A stretch of DNA of 12,356 nucleotides from Candidatus Uhrbacteria bacterium (lineage in GTDB: Bacteria > Patescibacteriota > Patescibacteriia > JACQRZ01), in NCBI GenBank assembly GCA_016209345.1, contig JACQWH010000042.1, forward strand, positions 1 through 12,356. The letters are read 5' to 3'. Shown in pieces: positions 6,168 to 12,356 of the stretch (position 1 is its first letter; every line of letters starts with the position of its first letter). A program made the position numbers and the translations under genes. The notes below the pieces were generated by a model. The model had not been told where the DNA came from. It saw only the letters and a list, made by a program, of their open reading frames with translations, and did not search any database.

Positions 6168-7139
6168 ATGAAACGACTTCACGCTCCTCTTTTTCTTATC
6201 GTTCTGAGTTTTTTTGCGCTTGGGTTGTTTGCGGTAAATATAAGCCGCGCGCAACAAAAATCTTCCGCGCCGCAACGGGCAAAACAAACACTTGACCAGC
6301 GAGTAGCATCGCTGGAACGCCAGGTTTCAGATCTACAAAAACAACTCGCTGCCCTCAGTAAAAAAATCACCGCAGCGCAAAAGGATGGTACGAATGACAC
6401 AGCAAAGCAAAAACAGCCAACACGCGAAGAGCTCTTGCCAAAAATTGTTACGACGGCGTCACAATCGGTCGTGTCGGTTGTCATATCTAAAGATGTCCCC
6501 CTCCTGGAACGGGTCCTTGTTAATCCATTCCAAGACAATCCGACATTCAAGGATACGGGGATTCGCGTTCCGGTGTATCGTAAGAAGGGTGTTGAACACA
6601 AAAAGGTTGGCGCCGGCACGGGATTTATCGTGACAAAAGACGGCTATATCGTGACGAACAAACACGTGGTATCGGATAGCGACGCATCATACACCGTCCT
6701 CCTCCCGGACGGAACGAAAAAAGACGCCACGGTGTTCTATCGCGATACGGCCAATGACATCGCGCTTATAAAAATAGAAGGAACGGCGCATAAGACCATC
6801 CCCCTTGGAAACTCCGACACCATTTCGCTGGGCCAATCCGTCATAGCGATTGGAAATGCGTTGGGTGAATTTGAAAATACCATCTCTGTCGGTGTTGTAT
6901 CCGGACTTAAGCGCACGCTCAATGCTTCCGGTGGAAACGGCGTGGTCGAAGAGCTTAAAAATGTCATCCAAACAGACGCGGCAATCAATCCCGGGAACTC
7001 CGGCGGCCCGCTGATTGATTTGTCAGGAAAGGCCGTCGGCGTGAATGTCGCGACGGTTGTCGGGTCGCAGAATATCGGCTTTGCCATCCCAATCAACAAT
7101 ATCCGCGATGTGCTGAGCCGCGCATTGGGTCGCGAATAA
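6168..7139 (+). CDS. htrA: HtrA/DegP-like serine protease without PDZ domain
   Basis: A 323-residue trypsin-fold protease, probably anchored by its N-terminal hydrophobic segment (residues about 5-25, MKRLHAPLFLIVLSFFALGL) with the catalytic domain outside the membrane, where it would degrade misfolded envelope proteins. A short coiled coil (LDQRVASLERQVSDLQKQL) follows the anchor. The catalytic triad is complete: His166 in TNKHVV, Asp197 in NDIALIK, Ser278 in GNSGGPL. The protein ends right after FAIPINNIRDVLSRALGRE, where most HtrA proteins continue into one or two PDZ domains, so substrate gating must differ. The start follows the promoter at 6105-6132. It converges with the YdjM-like gene, with an 8-bp gap. 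Confidence 0.93.
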   Translation: MKRLHAPLFLIVLSFFALGLFAVNISRAQQKSSAPQRAKQTLDQRVASLERQVSDLQKQLAALSKKITAAQKDGTNDTAKQKQPTREELLPKIVTTASQSVVSVVISKDVPLLERVLVNPFQDNPTFKDTGIRVPVYRKKGVEHKKVGAGTGFIVTKDGYIVTNKHVVSDSDASYTVLLPDGTKKDATVFYRDTANDIALIKIEGTAHKTIPLGNSDTISLGQSVIAIGNALGEFENTISVGVVSGLKRTLNASGGNGVVEELKNVIQTDAAINPGNSGGPLIDLSGKAVGVNVATVVGSQNIGFAIPINNIRDVLSRALGRE

Positions 7140-7147
7140 TACACTAC

Positions 7148-7696
7148 TCAGCCGACCAGCAGAAGCACAACGAATACAAGCATCAACACCGCCTCCAGTG
7201 CGGCGGTGATGGTTCTTTTTTTTACATACCACGCTAAAAAATTTCTCCAGTACGCAAAGAATGGCTCCCGCGACAGCGCAAGATTTTCATGCGATGACAG
7301 TATGCGAAACGGTTTATTCGACCACGGCCAAAGCGGACGAATGTCATCCTGAAGCGCGTCGAGTATAAGATGGCTCAATGGCGCAAAAAGTGTACTATAA
7401 AAAATAATGGTGCTGTGCGTTACAACCCCCGCCACGACAGCAACGCATATCCAAAATACGGGGGTATGGGTGATATATGCGCGATGCGATTGCTTGCTGT
7501 TCTCAATCACCAATGACCGCGTCTTGAAAAAAGCGACGAACATATCAAGGTCGGGAAGAGCGCCAAGGACAAACCCGTACCAAAGAAGGGCCTGCGTCTG
7601 CGGGTCACCGTAAAACAGATGGAAAAAAGATGCAACGCCAAACGCGACAAGATACCCTGCGCTCGCGTGGCCGGGAGGGAGCATATTATCCGGCAT
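7148..7696 (-). CDS. YdjM/DUF457-like membrane-bound metal-dependent hydrolase
   Basis: A 182-residue polytopic membrane protein with the histidine and aspartate pattern of the YdjM (DUF457, LexA-regulated in E. coli) family: MLPPGHAS (His10), GALPDLD (Asp49 and Asp51), SHRAYITHTPVF (His71 and His77) and SHLILD (His109 and Asp113), consistent with a metal site at the membrane face. Substrate unknown. The ATG overlaps the end of the VKOR gene by 11 bp, with GGAGG immediately before it. An ATG four codons later (MLPPGHAS), one base after the VKOR stop, is an alternative and matches where family members usually begin. It is the last gene of the dsbA-like/VKOR unit. Confidence 0.85.
   Translation of the reverse strand: MPDNMLPPGHASAGYLVAFGVASFFHLFYGDPQTQALLWYGFVLGALPDLDMFVAFFKTRSLVIENSKQSHRAYITHTPVFWICVAVVAGVVTHSTIIFYSTLFAPLSHLILDALQDDIRPLWPWSNKPFRILSSHENLALSREPFFAYWRNFLAWYVKKRTITAALEAVLMLVFVVLLLVG
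7187..7223 (+). terminator. Possible terminator of the protease gene
   Basis: CACCGCC and GGCGGTG (7187-7193 and 7202-7208) form a GC-rich stem, followed after seven bases by a run of eight T on the plus strand. It lies inside the 3' end of the opposing YdjM-like gene, an economical arrangement for convergent genes. The gap between stem and T-run weakens the call. Confidence 0.45.
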
Positions 7697-8135
7697 CCTC
7701 CAGGCGTTCTCGCTGAATGCTTCTTTTGCCGATATATGAGAGAATCGCTATGACAAACAACAGCGTCGAGGTGATTACCGATCCAAGACAATAGATGCAA
7801 TATGCGCCAAGTAAAAACGCCTGCACATACAAAAACCACAGCGAAAACATAAATCCCGCAACGGTGCACATGCGCGCACAATCAAAAAAAACGCGCTTCC
7901 CTGTATCAAAAAAAGCTACCGTCAACAGAAAAATGCTCAGATAATAAAACGTGCCAAGGAGCGCGACGGGAATACCGAAGAGTTTTGAATAGATGCTGCC
8001 GGTCACCGTGTCGCATCCATGGACGATGATACAAACAAGCGACACTCCCAGATAATGATTTGCCGCCAAATACGCGGCGTCAAGAAAACCAATAAAACTG
8101 AAAATAACAAACAATAGTGGAAATACGCGGGGCAC
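7686..8135 (-). CDS. Vitamin K epoxide reductase (VKOR) family protein
   Basis: A polytopic membrane quinone-linked thiol oxidase, the functional counterpart of DsbB, which reoxidises a DsbA-type partner and passes electrons to quinone. The loop cysteines Cys35 and Cys41 are six residues apart, as in bacterial VKORs, followed by Ser47 and GIPVALLG. The active CxxC is YCIYC (Cys113 and Cys116) in the last helices. About 149 residues with four or five helices: a minimal VKOR without a fused thioredoxin domain. I chose the GTG at 8135 (MPRVFPLLFVIF), 4 nt after the dsbA-like stop. An ATG at 8177 would add 14 residues and overlap that gene by 38 bp. Extra cysteines occur at 86 and 90. Confidence 0.92.
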   Translation of the reverse strand: MPRVFPLLFVIFSFIGFLDAAYLAANHYLGVSLVCIIVHGCDTVTGSIYSKLFGIPVALLGTFYYLSIFLLTVAFFDTGKRVFFDCARMCTVAGFMFSLWFLYVQAFLLGAYCIYCLGSVITSTLLFVIAILSYIGKRSIQRERLEDAG

Positions 8136-8139
8136 ACGA

Positions 8140-8808
8140 TTATTCTGTTGCTTCCAGCAATGCTTTAAATGTAGCAAAGCTGCGCGGACTTTCTATCTGC
8201 TTCCCGTTGAGAAAGAATGTCGGCGTTCCCGGCACATTCGCAGCCGTCCCGCTGTCCATATCGCGGCGGACCCTGTCTTTCACCGCATCGCTCGCGATGT
8301 CTGTTTTGAATTGTTCAACATTAAGACCAAGCTCTTGCGCGTACCCAACAAATATATCACCGACATTTTCGTCCGCCGACCATGATTCTTGGCGCTCAAA
8401 GAGCATATCATGCATGTCCCAAAATTTTCCTTGTTTGCCGGCCGCCTCGGCCGCATACGAGGCCTGGAGAGAATTTTTATGCAATTGCGTCAAGGGGAAG
8501 TGGCGGTATGCAATGCGCACGGTCTGCCCGAGTTCTTTTTCAACATCCTTCATAATCGGATAATACGCCTTGCATGCAGGACACTGAAAATCGCTATACT
8601 CCACAATGGTTTTTTGCGCAAGTTCATTTCCCCTTACATGATCGGCACCATCAACCGCGGGAATTTCTCCAAAAAGAGCTGGCGACGATTCTTTGCCTGA
8701 ACGAGATGCACTCGCGTTCACGATAACAAAAACACTTACGACAAGCAGGGCACAAACGCCAAGCCAAAGCGCAAGCCGTTTATGTTTTCCAGCCGAATGA
8801 TTATTCAT
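8140..8808 (-). CDS. Membrane-anchored DsbA-like thiol oxidoreductase
   Basis: A 222-residue thioredoxin-fold protein (DsbA/Thioredoxin_4 type) that would introduce disulfide bonds into exported proteins. An N-terminal hydrophobic anchor spans about residues 11-31. The active site is FQCPACK (Cys76 and Cys79) after VEYSDFQ, and the cis-proline loop is VPGTPTFFLNG near the C-terminus. The helical insert contains YRHFPLTQLHKNS and GKFWDMHDMLFE, typical of this family. It is directly followed by VKOR (4-nt gap), its expected electron acceptor, so the pair forms a complete oxidative-folding pathway. The strong promoter just upstream gives a leader of only about 17 nt with no Shine-Dalgarno sequence. 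Confidence 0.95.
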   Translation of the reverse strand: MNNHSAGKHKRLALWLGVCALLVVSVFVIVNASASRSGKESSPALFGEIPAVDGADHVRGNELAQKTIVEYSDFQCPACKAYYPIMKDVEKELGQTVRIAYRHFPLTQLHKNSLQASYAAEAAGKQGKFWDMHDMLFERQESWSADENVGDIFVGYAQELGLNVEQFKTDIASDAVKDRVRRDMDSGTAANVPGTPTFFLNGKQIESPRSFATFKALLEATE

Positions 8809-8819
8809 AGATAGATGAT

Positions 8820-8860
8820 TACGATGTCACCATCGTATCATGGAGCCGGTCGTATGTCAA
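8820..8860 (-). promoter_or_regulatory. Strong promoter of the dsbA-like/VKOR unit with overlapping dyad
   Basis: On the minus strand TTGACA (8855-8860) and TACGAT (8832-8837) are separated by exactly 17 bp, a near-consensus sigma-70 promoter starting near 8825. A perfect dyad TACGATG-TCAC-CATCGTA (8820-8837, plus-strand reading) overlaps the -10 box and the start site, so a repressor bound there could control the unit. Confidence 0.75.
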
Positions 8861-8892
8861 CACGCAAAAACGAAAAAAAACTTATCAAAAGC

Positions 8893-8919
8893 AAAAACGC
8901 TTGTTGTGAAGCGTTTTTT
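8893..8919 (-). terminator. Intrinsic terminator of the nrdD-nrdG-doxX unit
   Basis: AAAAACGCTT and AAGCGTTTTT (8893-8902 and 8909-8918) form a perfect stem with a six-base loop, four bases after the doxX-like stop. T-rich sequence follows on the minus strand. The stem is flanked by A and T runs on both sides, so it could work in either direction, but only leftward transcription is expected here. Confidence 0.75.
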
Positions 8920-8923
8920 CTCA

Positions 8924-9295
8924 TCATTTTTTCTTACAGCTTTGCGCCGTCAACAATAACGCAAGCGGCGCTCCCCAATTTGCCCATCGCTCAACAAAAT
9001 CCCAAATCGGCTCTCCCACTAACGGGCGAAGAAGCGCCGTCCAAAAACCCCAGAATACAGCCCAGAGGAGCACGAATCGCATAGGACGTATAAGCACGCT
9101 TATGCCAACGCACAGATCGATAATGCCGATGAGAAAAAGGAGCTGAGTCGCAAGAGACGGATCGCTTACGCCAAAATTCGCAAACCATTCTATCCACTGC
9201 TTCTTCCCCTGCAGCGCGAACATACCATGGCCGATAAACTCGCCGGCAACAGCAATGCGCAATACCCATGATAGTGTCTTTTCATTCATATTCAT
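8924..9295 (-). CDS. DoxX-like membrane protein
   Basis: A 123-residue protein with four predicted membrane helices (about residues 9-29, 48-66, 70-90 and 100-117) and a short lysine tail. The opening LRIAVAGEFIGHGMFAL, with its helix-embedded Gly-His pair, resembles the start of DoxX/DoxD-like proteins, an uncertain group sometimes linked to quinone-dependent oxidation or redox stress. It starts 12 nt after nrdG and is followed by a terminator, so it is the last gene of the nrdDG unit. Its role beside an anaerobic reductase is unknown. The stop is TGA. Confidence 0.7.
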   Translation of the reverse strand: MNMNEKTLSWVLRIAVAGEFIGHGMFALQGKKQWIEWFANFGVSDPSLATQLLFLIGIIDLCVGISVLIRPMRFVLLWAVFWGFWTALLRPLVGEPIWDFVERWANWGAPLALLLTAQSCKKK

Positions 9296-9307
9296 AAGTA
9301 TACCATA

Positions 9308-9997
9308 TTATCGGCATGCAATGCTGACGTGCGGAAATGTCGCGCGAAGATCCAAAACAAGCTGATGCAAGTCAAGAGTAGTGGGCTCAGGCAGCGGTTC
9401 GAGTGTTTTTTTTGTCGCTGTTTTTTGAATATAATACTGCTCTCCCAGCAGAAGCTGCTCGGCGATACAAAAAAAATCCTCACGGGTATGGACCCCCGGC
9501 ATGATAGTCGTACGAAACTCGTGCGGCACGTCGGATGACTGAATAAGAAAAAACGTCTCTTTACATCGGTCTACCAGCGCGGGGTTTGCTACGCGTATCA
9601 CTGACGCGTATTCTTCCCACCGATGCTTCAGGTCCATTGCAATATAGTCCACTTTCTTATTTTTTACAAGACGAGCAACAATATCGGGGCGGATACCATT
9701 CGTGTCGAGCTTTACGGAAAAGCCCATATCTTTCAGTTTCTCAATGAATGGTTCCAGCCCTGTCTGAAGTGTCGGCTCCCCGCCGGTAATACATACGGCG
9801 TCGACAAATGATGCACGCTTGCTCAAAAACGAAAACACCTCATCGGATGTTTTTCCCACAGTCGCCGGCGCAAGAGGAATCAAATCCGGATTGTGACAAT
9901 ACGCACAGCGAAATACGCATCCTTGCGTAAACACAATGCTGCACGGTTTTCCCGGATAATCAAGCAAGCTCAGCGGTTGGACTCCGGCAATTTGCAT
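9308..9997 (-). CDS. nrdG: Anaerobic ribonucleotide reductase activating protein (radical SAM)
   Basis: A 229-residue radical SAM enzyme that uses a 4Fe-4S cluster and S-adenosylmethionine to generate the glycyl radical on NrdD. The cluster motif is CVFRCAYC (Cys27, Cys31, Cys34), followed by HNPDL. The SAM-binding GGEP is at residues 72-75, and KLDTNG and DYIAMDLKH follow. The N-terminal GVQPLSLLDYPGKPCSIVFTQGC is typical of the NrdG/PflA-related activase group. It begins 22 nt after the nrdD stop; the adjacency settles its partner. At 229 residues it is longer than the E. coli enzyme (about 154) and matches the longer activases found in many anaerobes. Confidence 0.95.
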   Translation of the reverse strand: MQIAGVQPLSLLDYPGKPCSIVFTQGCVFRCAYCHNPDLIPLAPATVGKTSDEVFSFLSKRASFVDAVCITGGEPTLQTGLEPFIEKLKDMGFSVKLDTNGIRPDIVARLVKNKKVDYIAMDLKHRWEEYASVIRVANPALVDRCKETFFLIQSSDVPHEFRTTIMPGVHTREDFFCIAEQLLLGEQYYIQKTATKKTLEPLPEPTTLDLHQLVLDLRATFPHVSIACR

Positions 9998-10019
9998 AAC
10001 TGTTACATTGCTACATTCG

Positions 10020-12128
10020 CTATTGCAAAACCGTACTCGATAGTATCTCCTTCTCGCAGTTTTCAGTTGGAGCTATGTACTCCACCCGTTCTTTCCATTC
10101 GCTCTTTTTCCCCCTATTCCACTGATCCACCGGACGAAAATATCCGACAATGCGAGACCACACCTCTGTCGGTTCCTGACATATTGCGCACACGCTCACG
10201 TCGCCCGCCAAATATCCATGATTTTTACATACACTGAAAGTCGGCGTAATGGTAAAATACGGCAAATGAAACTGATAGGCGACTTTTCGCACAAATTCAC
10301 GGCATGTTTTCCAGTCGCTCACCTGCTCGCCAAGAAACAAGTGCAATACCGTACCGCCGGTATATTTTGTCTGCAAATCATCTTGATGGGTCAGCGCCTC
10401 AAGCGGATCGTCACCGTGGTTGACCGGCAGATGAGTTGAGTTTGTATAATACGGGGCCTCCGCTGTCCCGGCCTGTATGATGCCCGGATACCGCGCCCTG
10501 TCTTCTTTGGCAAACCGGTAGGTCAGCCCTTCTGCCGGCGTTGCCTCAAGATTATACATATGCCCCGTCTCCTCTTGATACGTTGCCAGCCGATCGCGCA
10601 TGAAATCAAGTACTTCAAGCGCGAACTCCTTCCCTTCTTTTGATGCGATATTTTTGTCAAAAAAATTCAAGCATGCCTCGTTCATGCCGTTCAGGCCGAT
10701 GGTGGAAAAATGGTTGTGCAGATTCCCTAAAAATCTCTTCGTGAATGGCAGGAGCCCTCTATCGATGTTCTGCTGAACAACTTTGCGCCGAATCTCCAGT
10801 GACTCTTTCGCAACATCCATCAGCCGGCCAAGGCGCGTAAAAAAATCCTCTTTTGTCTTTGATAAATACCCGAGTCGGGCCAAGTTTATCGATACGATAC
10901 CGGAGCTTCCTGTCATTTCCGCTGATCCGAAAAGTCCGCCGCCACGGGAACGCAATTCTCGCAAATCAAGCTGGAGCCGACAACACATGCTTCTCACATC
11001 AGCCGGGTCAAGGGTGGAATTGATAAAATTCTGAAAATATGGAATACCATATTTTGCCGTCATTTCAAAAAGCCCTTGCGCATTTTCGTTGTCCCAGTCG
11101 AAATCCTTCGTGATATTATAGGTTGGGATAGGGAAGGTAAAGATACGGCCATGCCAATCCCCTTCGCTCATTACTTCAATGAACACCTTATTAATCATGT
11201 CCATCTCACTCTGGCAATCGCCATAGGTAAAGTCCTGTACCACCCCGCCGATAATCGGGTGCTTGTCTTTCATGTCCTGGGGACACACCCAATCAAGCGT
11301 AATATTGGTAAACGGTGTTTGGGTTCCCCAACGTGACGGCACGTTGAGATTAAATACGAATTGCTGGACCGACTGCTTCACGCGCTTGTGGTCGAGATTG
11401 TCTATCTTTACAAACGGCGCAAGGTAGGTATCAAACGACGAAAATGCCTGCGCTCCCGCCCACTCGTTCTGCAACGTTCCCAAAAAATTCACCATCTGCG
11501 CAACGGCGGTTTCAAGATGTTTCGGCGGAGCTGACTCTACCTTGCCGGGAATGCCGTTAAACCCCTCTTCAAGAAGCTGGCGGATGCTCCACCCCGCGCA
11601 GTACCCGGAAAAAAATCCGAGATCGTGGATATGAATATCGCCTTCAACATGCGCATCGCGCACTTCTTTGGGAAAAATATAATTCAGCCAATAGTTTGCG
11701 ATGATTTTTTCCGATGCGTTCATAATGAGACCGCCCAACGAATATCCGCGGTTCGCGTTTTCATTTACCCGCCAATCGGACTGGTTCAGATATTCCTGAA
11801 TCGTATTGCCGACATCGACAACGCACTGTTCGGTATCCCTTCCCTGGGCGCGTTTCTCGCGATAGACGATGTACGCGCGCGCCGTTTTGAAATACCCTGA
11901 AGACAGCAGCGCAAACTCCACGACATCCTGAATATCTTCAACGGAAATATCGCTCTCAAAACGTTTTGCTTTTTCAATATAATGACATGCCGTCTCGGCA
12001 ATCTTTCGGGCCTGGGCTTCCTGAAACTCGCCCGTCGCATTCGCGGCCTTCGCTATGGCTACAACAATTCGCTCCTTGTCAAACTCGACCTTGACACCGT
12101 CCCGTTTTATTACGCGCATGGCATTCAT
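10020..12128 (-). CDS. nrdD: Anaerobic (class III) ribonucleoside-triphosphate reductase
   Basis: A 702-residue glycyl-radical enzyme that makes deoxyribonucleotides from ribonucleoside triphosphates without oxygen. The N-terminal ATP-cone (about residues 4-95, VIKRDGVKVEFDKERI) binds ATP or dATP to set activity. The catalytic barrel follows, with IHDLGFFSGYCAGWS near the first active-site cysteine, CCRLQLDLREL, and NEACLNFF. At the C-terminus are a zinc-type site, Cys634-x2-His637 and Cys647-x2-Cys650, and the radical loop RIVGYF with Gly662. All key parts are present and the length is normal. An alternative ATG three codons in (MRVIKRDG) is equally likely. First gene of the nrdD-nrdG-doxX unit. 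I found no clear promoter or NrdR box upstream. Confidence 0.96.
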   Translation of the reverse strand: MNAMRVIKRDGVKVEFDKERIVVAIAKAANATGEFQEAQARKIAETACHYIEKAKRFESDISVEDIQDVVEFALLSSGYFKTARAYIVYREKRAQGRDTEQCVVDVGNTIQEYLNQSDWRVNENANRGYSLGGLIMNASEKIIANYWLNYIFPKEVRDAHVEGDIHIHDLGFFSGYCAGWSIRQLLEEGFNGIPGKVESAPPKHLETAVAQMVNFLGTLQNEWAGAQAFSSFDTYLAPFVKIDNLDHKRVKQSVQQFVFNLNVPSRWGTQTPFTNITLDWVCPQDMKDKHPIIGGVVQDFTYGDCQSEMDMINKVFIEVMSEGDWHGRIFTFPIPTYNITKDFDWDNENAQGLFEMTAKYGIPYFQNFINSTLDPADVRSMCCRLQLDLRELRSRGGGLFGSAEMTGSSGIVSINLARLGYLSKTKEDFFTRLGRLMDVAKESLEIRRKVVQQNIDRGLLPFTKRFLGNLHNHFSTIGLNGMNEACLNFFDKNIASKEGKEFALEVLDFMRDRLATYQEETGHMYNLEATPAEGLTYRFAKEDRARYPGIIQAGTAEAPYYTNSTHLPVNHGDDPLEALTHQDDLQTKYTGGTVLHLFLGEQVSDWKTCREFVRKVAYQFHLPYFTITPTFSVCKNHGYLAGDVSVCAICQEPTEVWSRIVGYFRPVDQWNRGKKSEWKERVEYIAPTENCEKEILSSTVLQ

Positions 12129-12140
12129 AACAACACTGTT

Positions 12141-12169
12141 AAAAAATAAAACTCACCCTTGCGGTGAGT
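12141..12169 (-). terminator. Intrinsic terminator-like hairpin upstream of nrdD
   Basis: Read leftward, ACTCACC-GCAAG-GGTGAGT (12151-12169) is followed by TTTATTTTTT, a standard intrinsic terminator shape. It ends only about 12 nt before the nrdD ATG. It either stops transcription arriving from beyond the hairpin element or is an attenuator in the nrdD leader. Confidence 0.65.
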
Positions 12170-12192
12170 CTCTAAGCGGACTTCTTAGTTAA

Positions 12193-12356
12193 GAGACCTC
12201 TGCAAAAGTCCATGTGTTAATTTCTTCCGGCTCATTTTTGTCCAGTTTCGCCCCAAAAAAGCGCTGAACTCGTCGGAATACTCCAGTATTCCTCCTCATC
12301 CATCATCTTTTTTGGAACAAAACTGACTCAAAAATGACCGGGAAGCCCTTTTGCAG
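12193..12356. mobile_element. MITE-like hairpin element, copy 2 (cut by the window edge)
   Basis: An inverted copy of the element at 3424-3593, with terminal repeat GAGACCTCTGCAAAAG (12193-12208). It runs to the window end, where the last seven or so bases of the far terminal repeat are missing. The two copies differ at three positions in each inner stem arm and in a short spacer next to this end; the remainder, including the central hairpin, is identical. Several stem differences are paired so that pairing is kept. The two copies face each other around about 8.6 kb. Confidence 0.75.

Noticed and set aside
12129..12192. NrdR box upstream of nrdD
   Set aside because: No pair of sequences matching the known NrdR box pattern could be found between nrdD and the hairpin element.
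1..12356. CRISPR array, tRNA or rRNA genes
   Set aside because: No regular repeat-spacer series, tRNA cloverleaf or conserved rRNA segment was seen on either strand.

Overview
The window looks like part of a small-genome anaerobic bacterium, most likely from the Candidate Phyla Radiation (Patescibacteria, Parcubacteria-like). This is an inference from gene content and style: compact genes in leftward operons, mostly weak or absent Shine-Dalgarno sequences, some GTG starts, single-pass anchored extracytoplasmic proteins, an HtrA protease without a PDZ domain, a DsbA plus VKOR oxidative-folding pair, and a class III (oxygen-sensitive) ribonucleotide reductase as the only nucleotide reductase seen. 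The doxX-like gene ends in TGA, so the code looks standard rather than the TGA-as-glycine code of Gracilibacteria.

Layout. Positions 1-287 hold no intact gene, only what may be the decayed end of an insertion sequence with two short direct repeats. At 288-1025 there is a leftward metal-response unit: a CsoR-type repressor and a small two-helix membrane protein, preceded by a promoter whose start region carries an 8-bp-arm dyad, a good candidate CsoR operator. At 1063-3411, a family-4 glycosyltransferase lies downstream of a coiled-coil protein I do not recognise. At 3424-3593 sits a 170-bp hairpin element resembling a MITE. At 3615-5804 there is a tight leftward cluster: a multipass membrane protein, an anchored PsbP-like protein and a sugar-1-phosphate nucleotidyltransferase. 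A regulatory gap with a perfect 30-bp palindrome separates it from a rightward HtrA-like protease (6168-7139). From 8860 leftward lies dsbA-like, VKOR and a YdjM-like membrane hydrolase, an envelope disulfide-forming unit with a strong promoter. From 12128 leftward lies nrdD, nrdG and a DoxX-like membrane protein, closed by an intrinsic terminator. At 12193 a second, inverted copy of the hairpin element runs off the right edge.

How the genes fit together. Much of the window serves the cell envelope: sugar activation and transfer, a periplasmic-type protease, disulfide formation (DsbA oxidised by VKOR) and several anchored proteins of unknown role. The nrdDG pair supplies deoxynucleotides without oxygen. 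The strongest unusual signal is the pair of inverted hairpin elements. They are almost identical, yet several of their differences are paired changes on opposite stem arms that keep the hairpin intact, which suggests that the folded structure matters.
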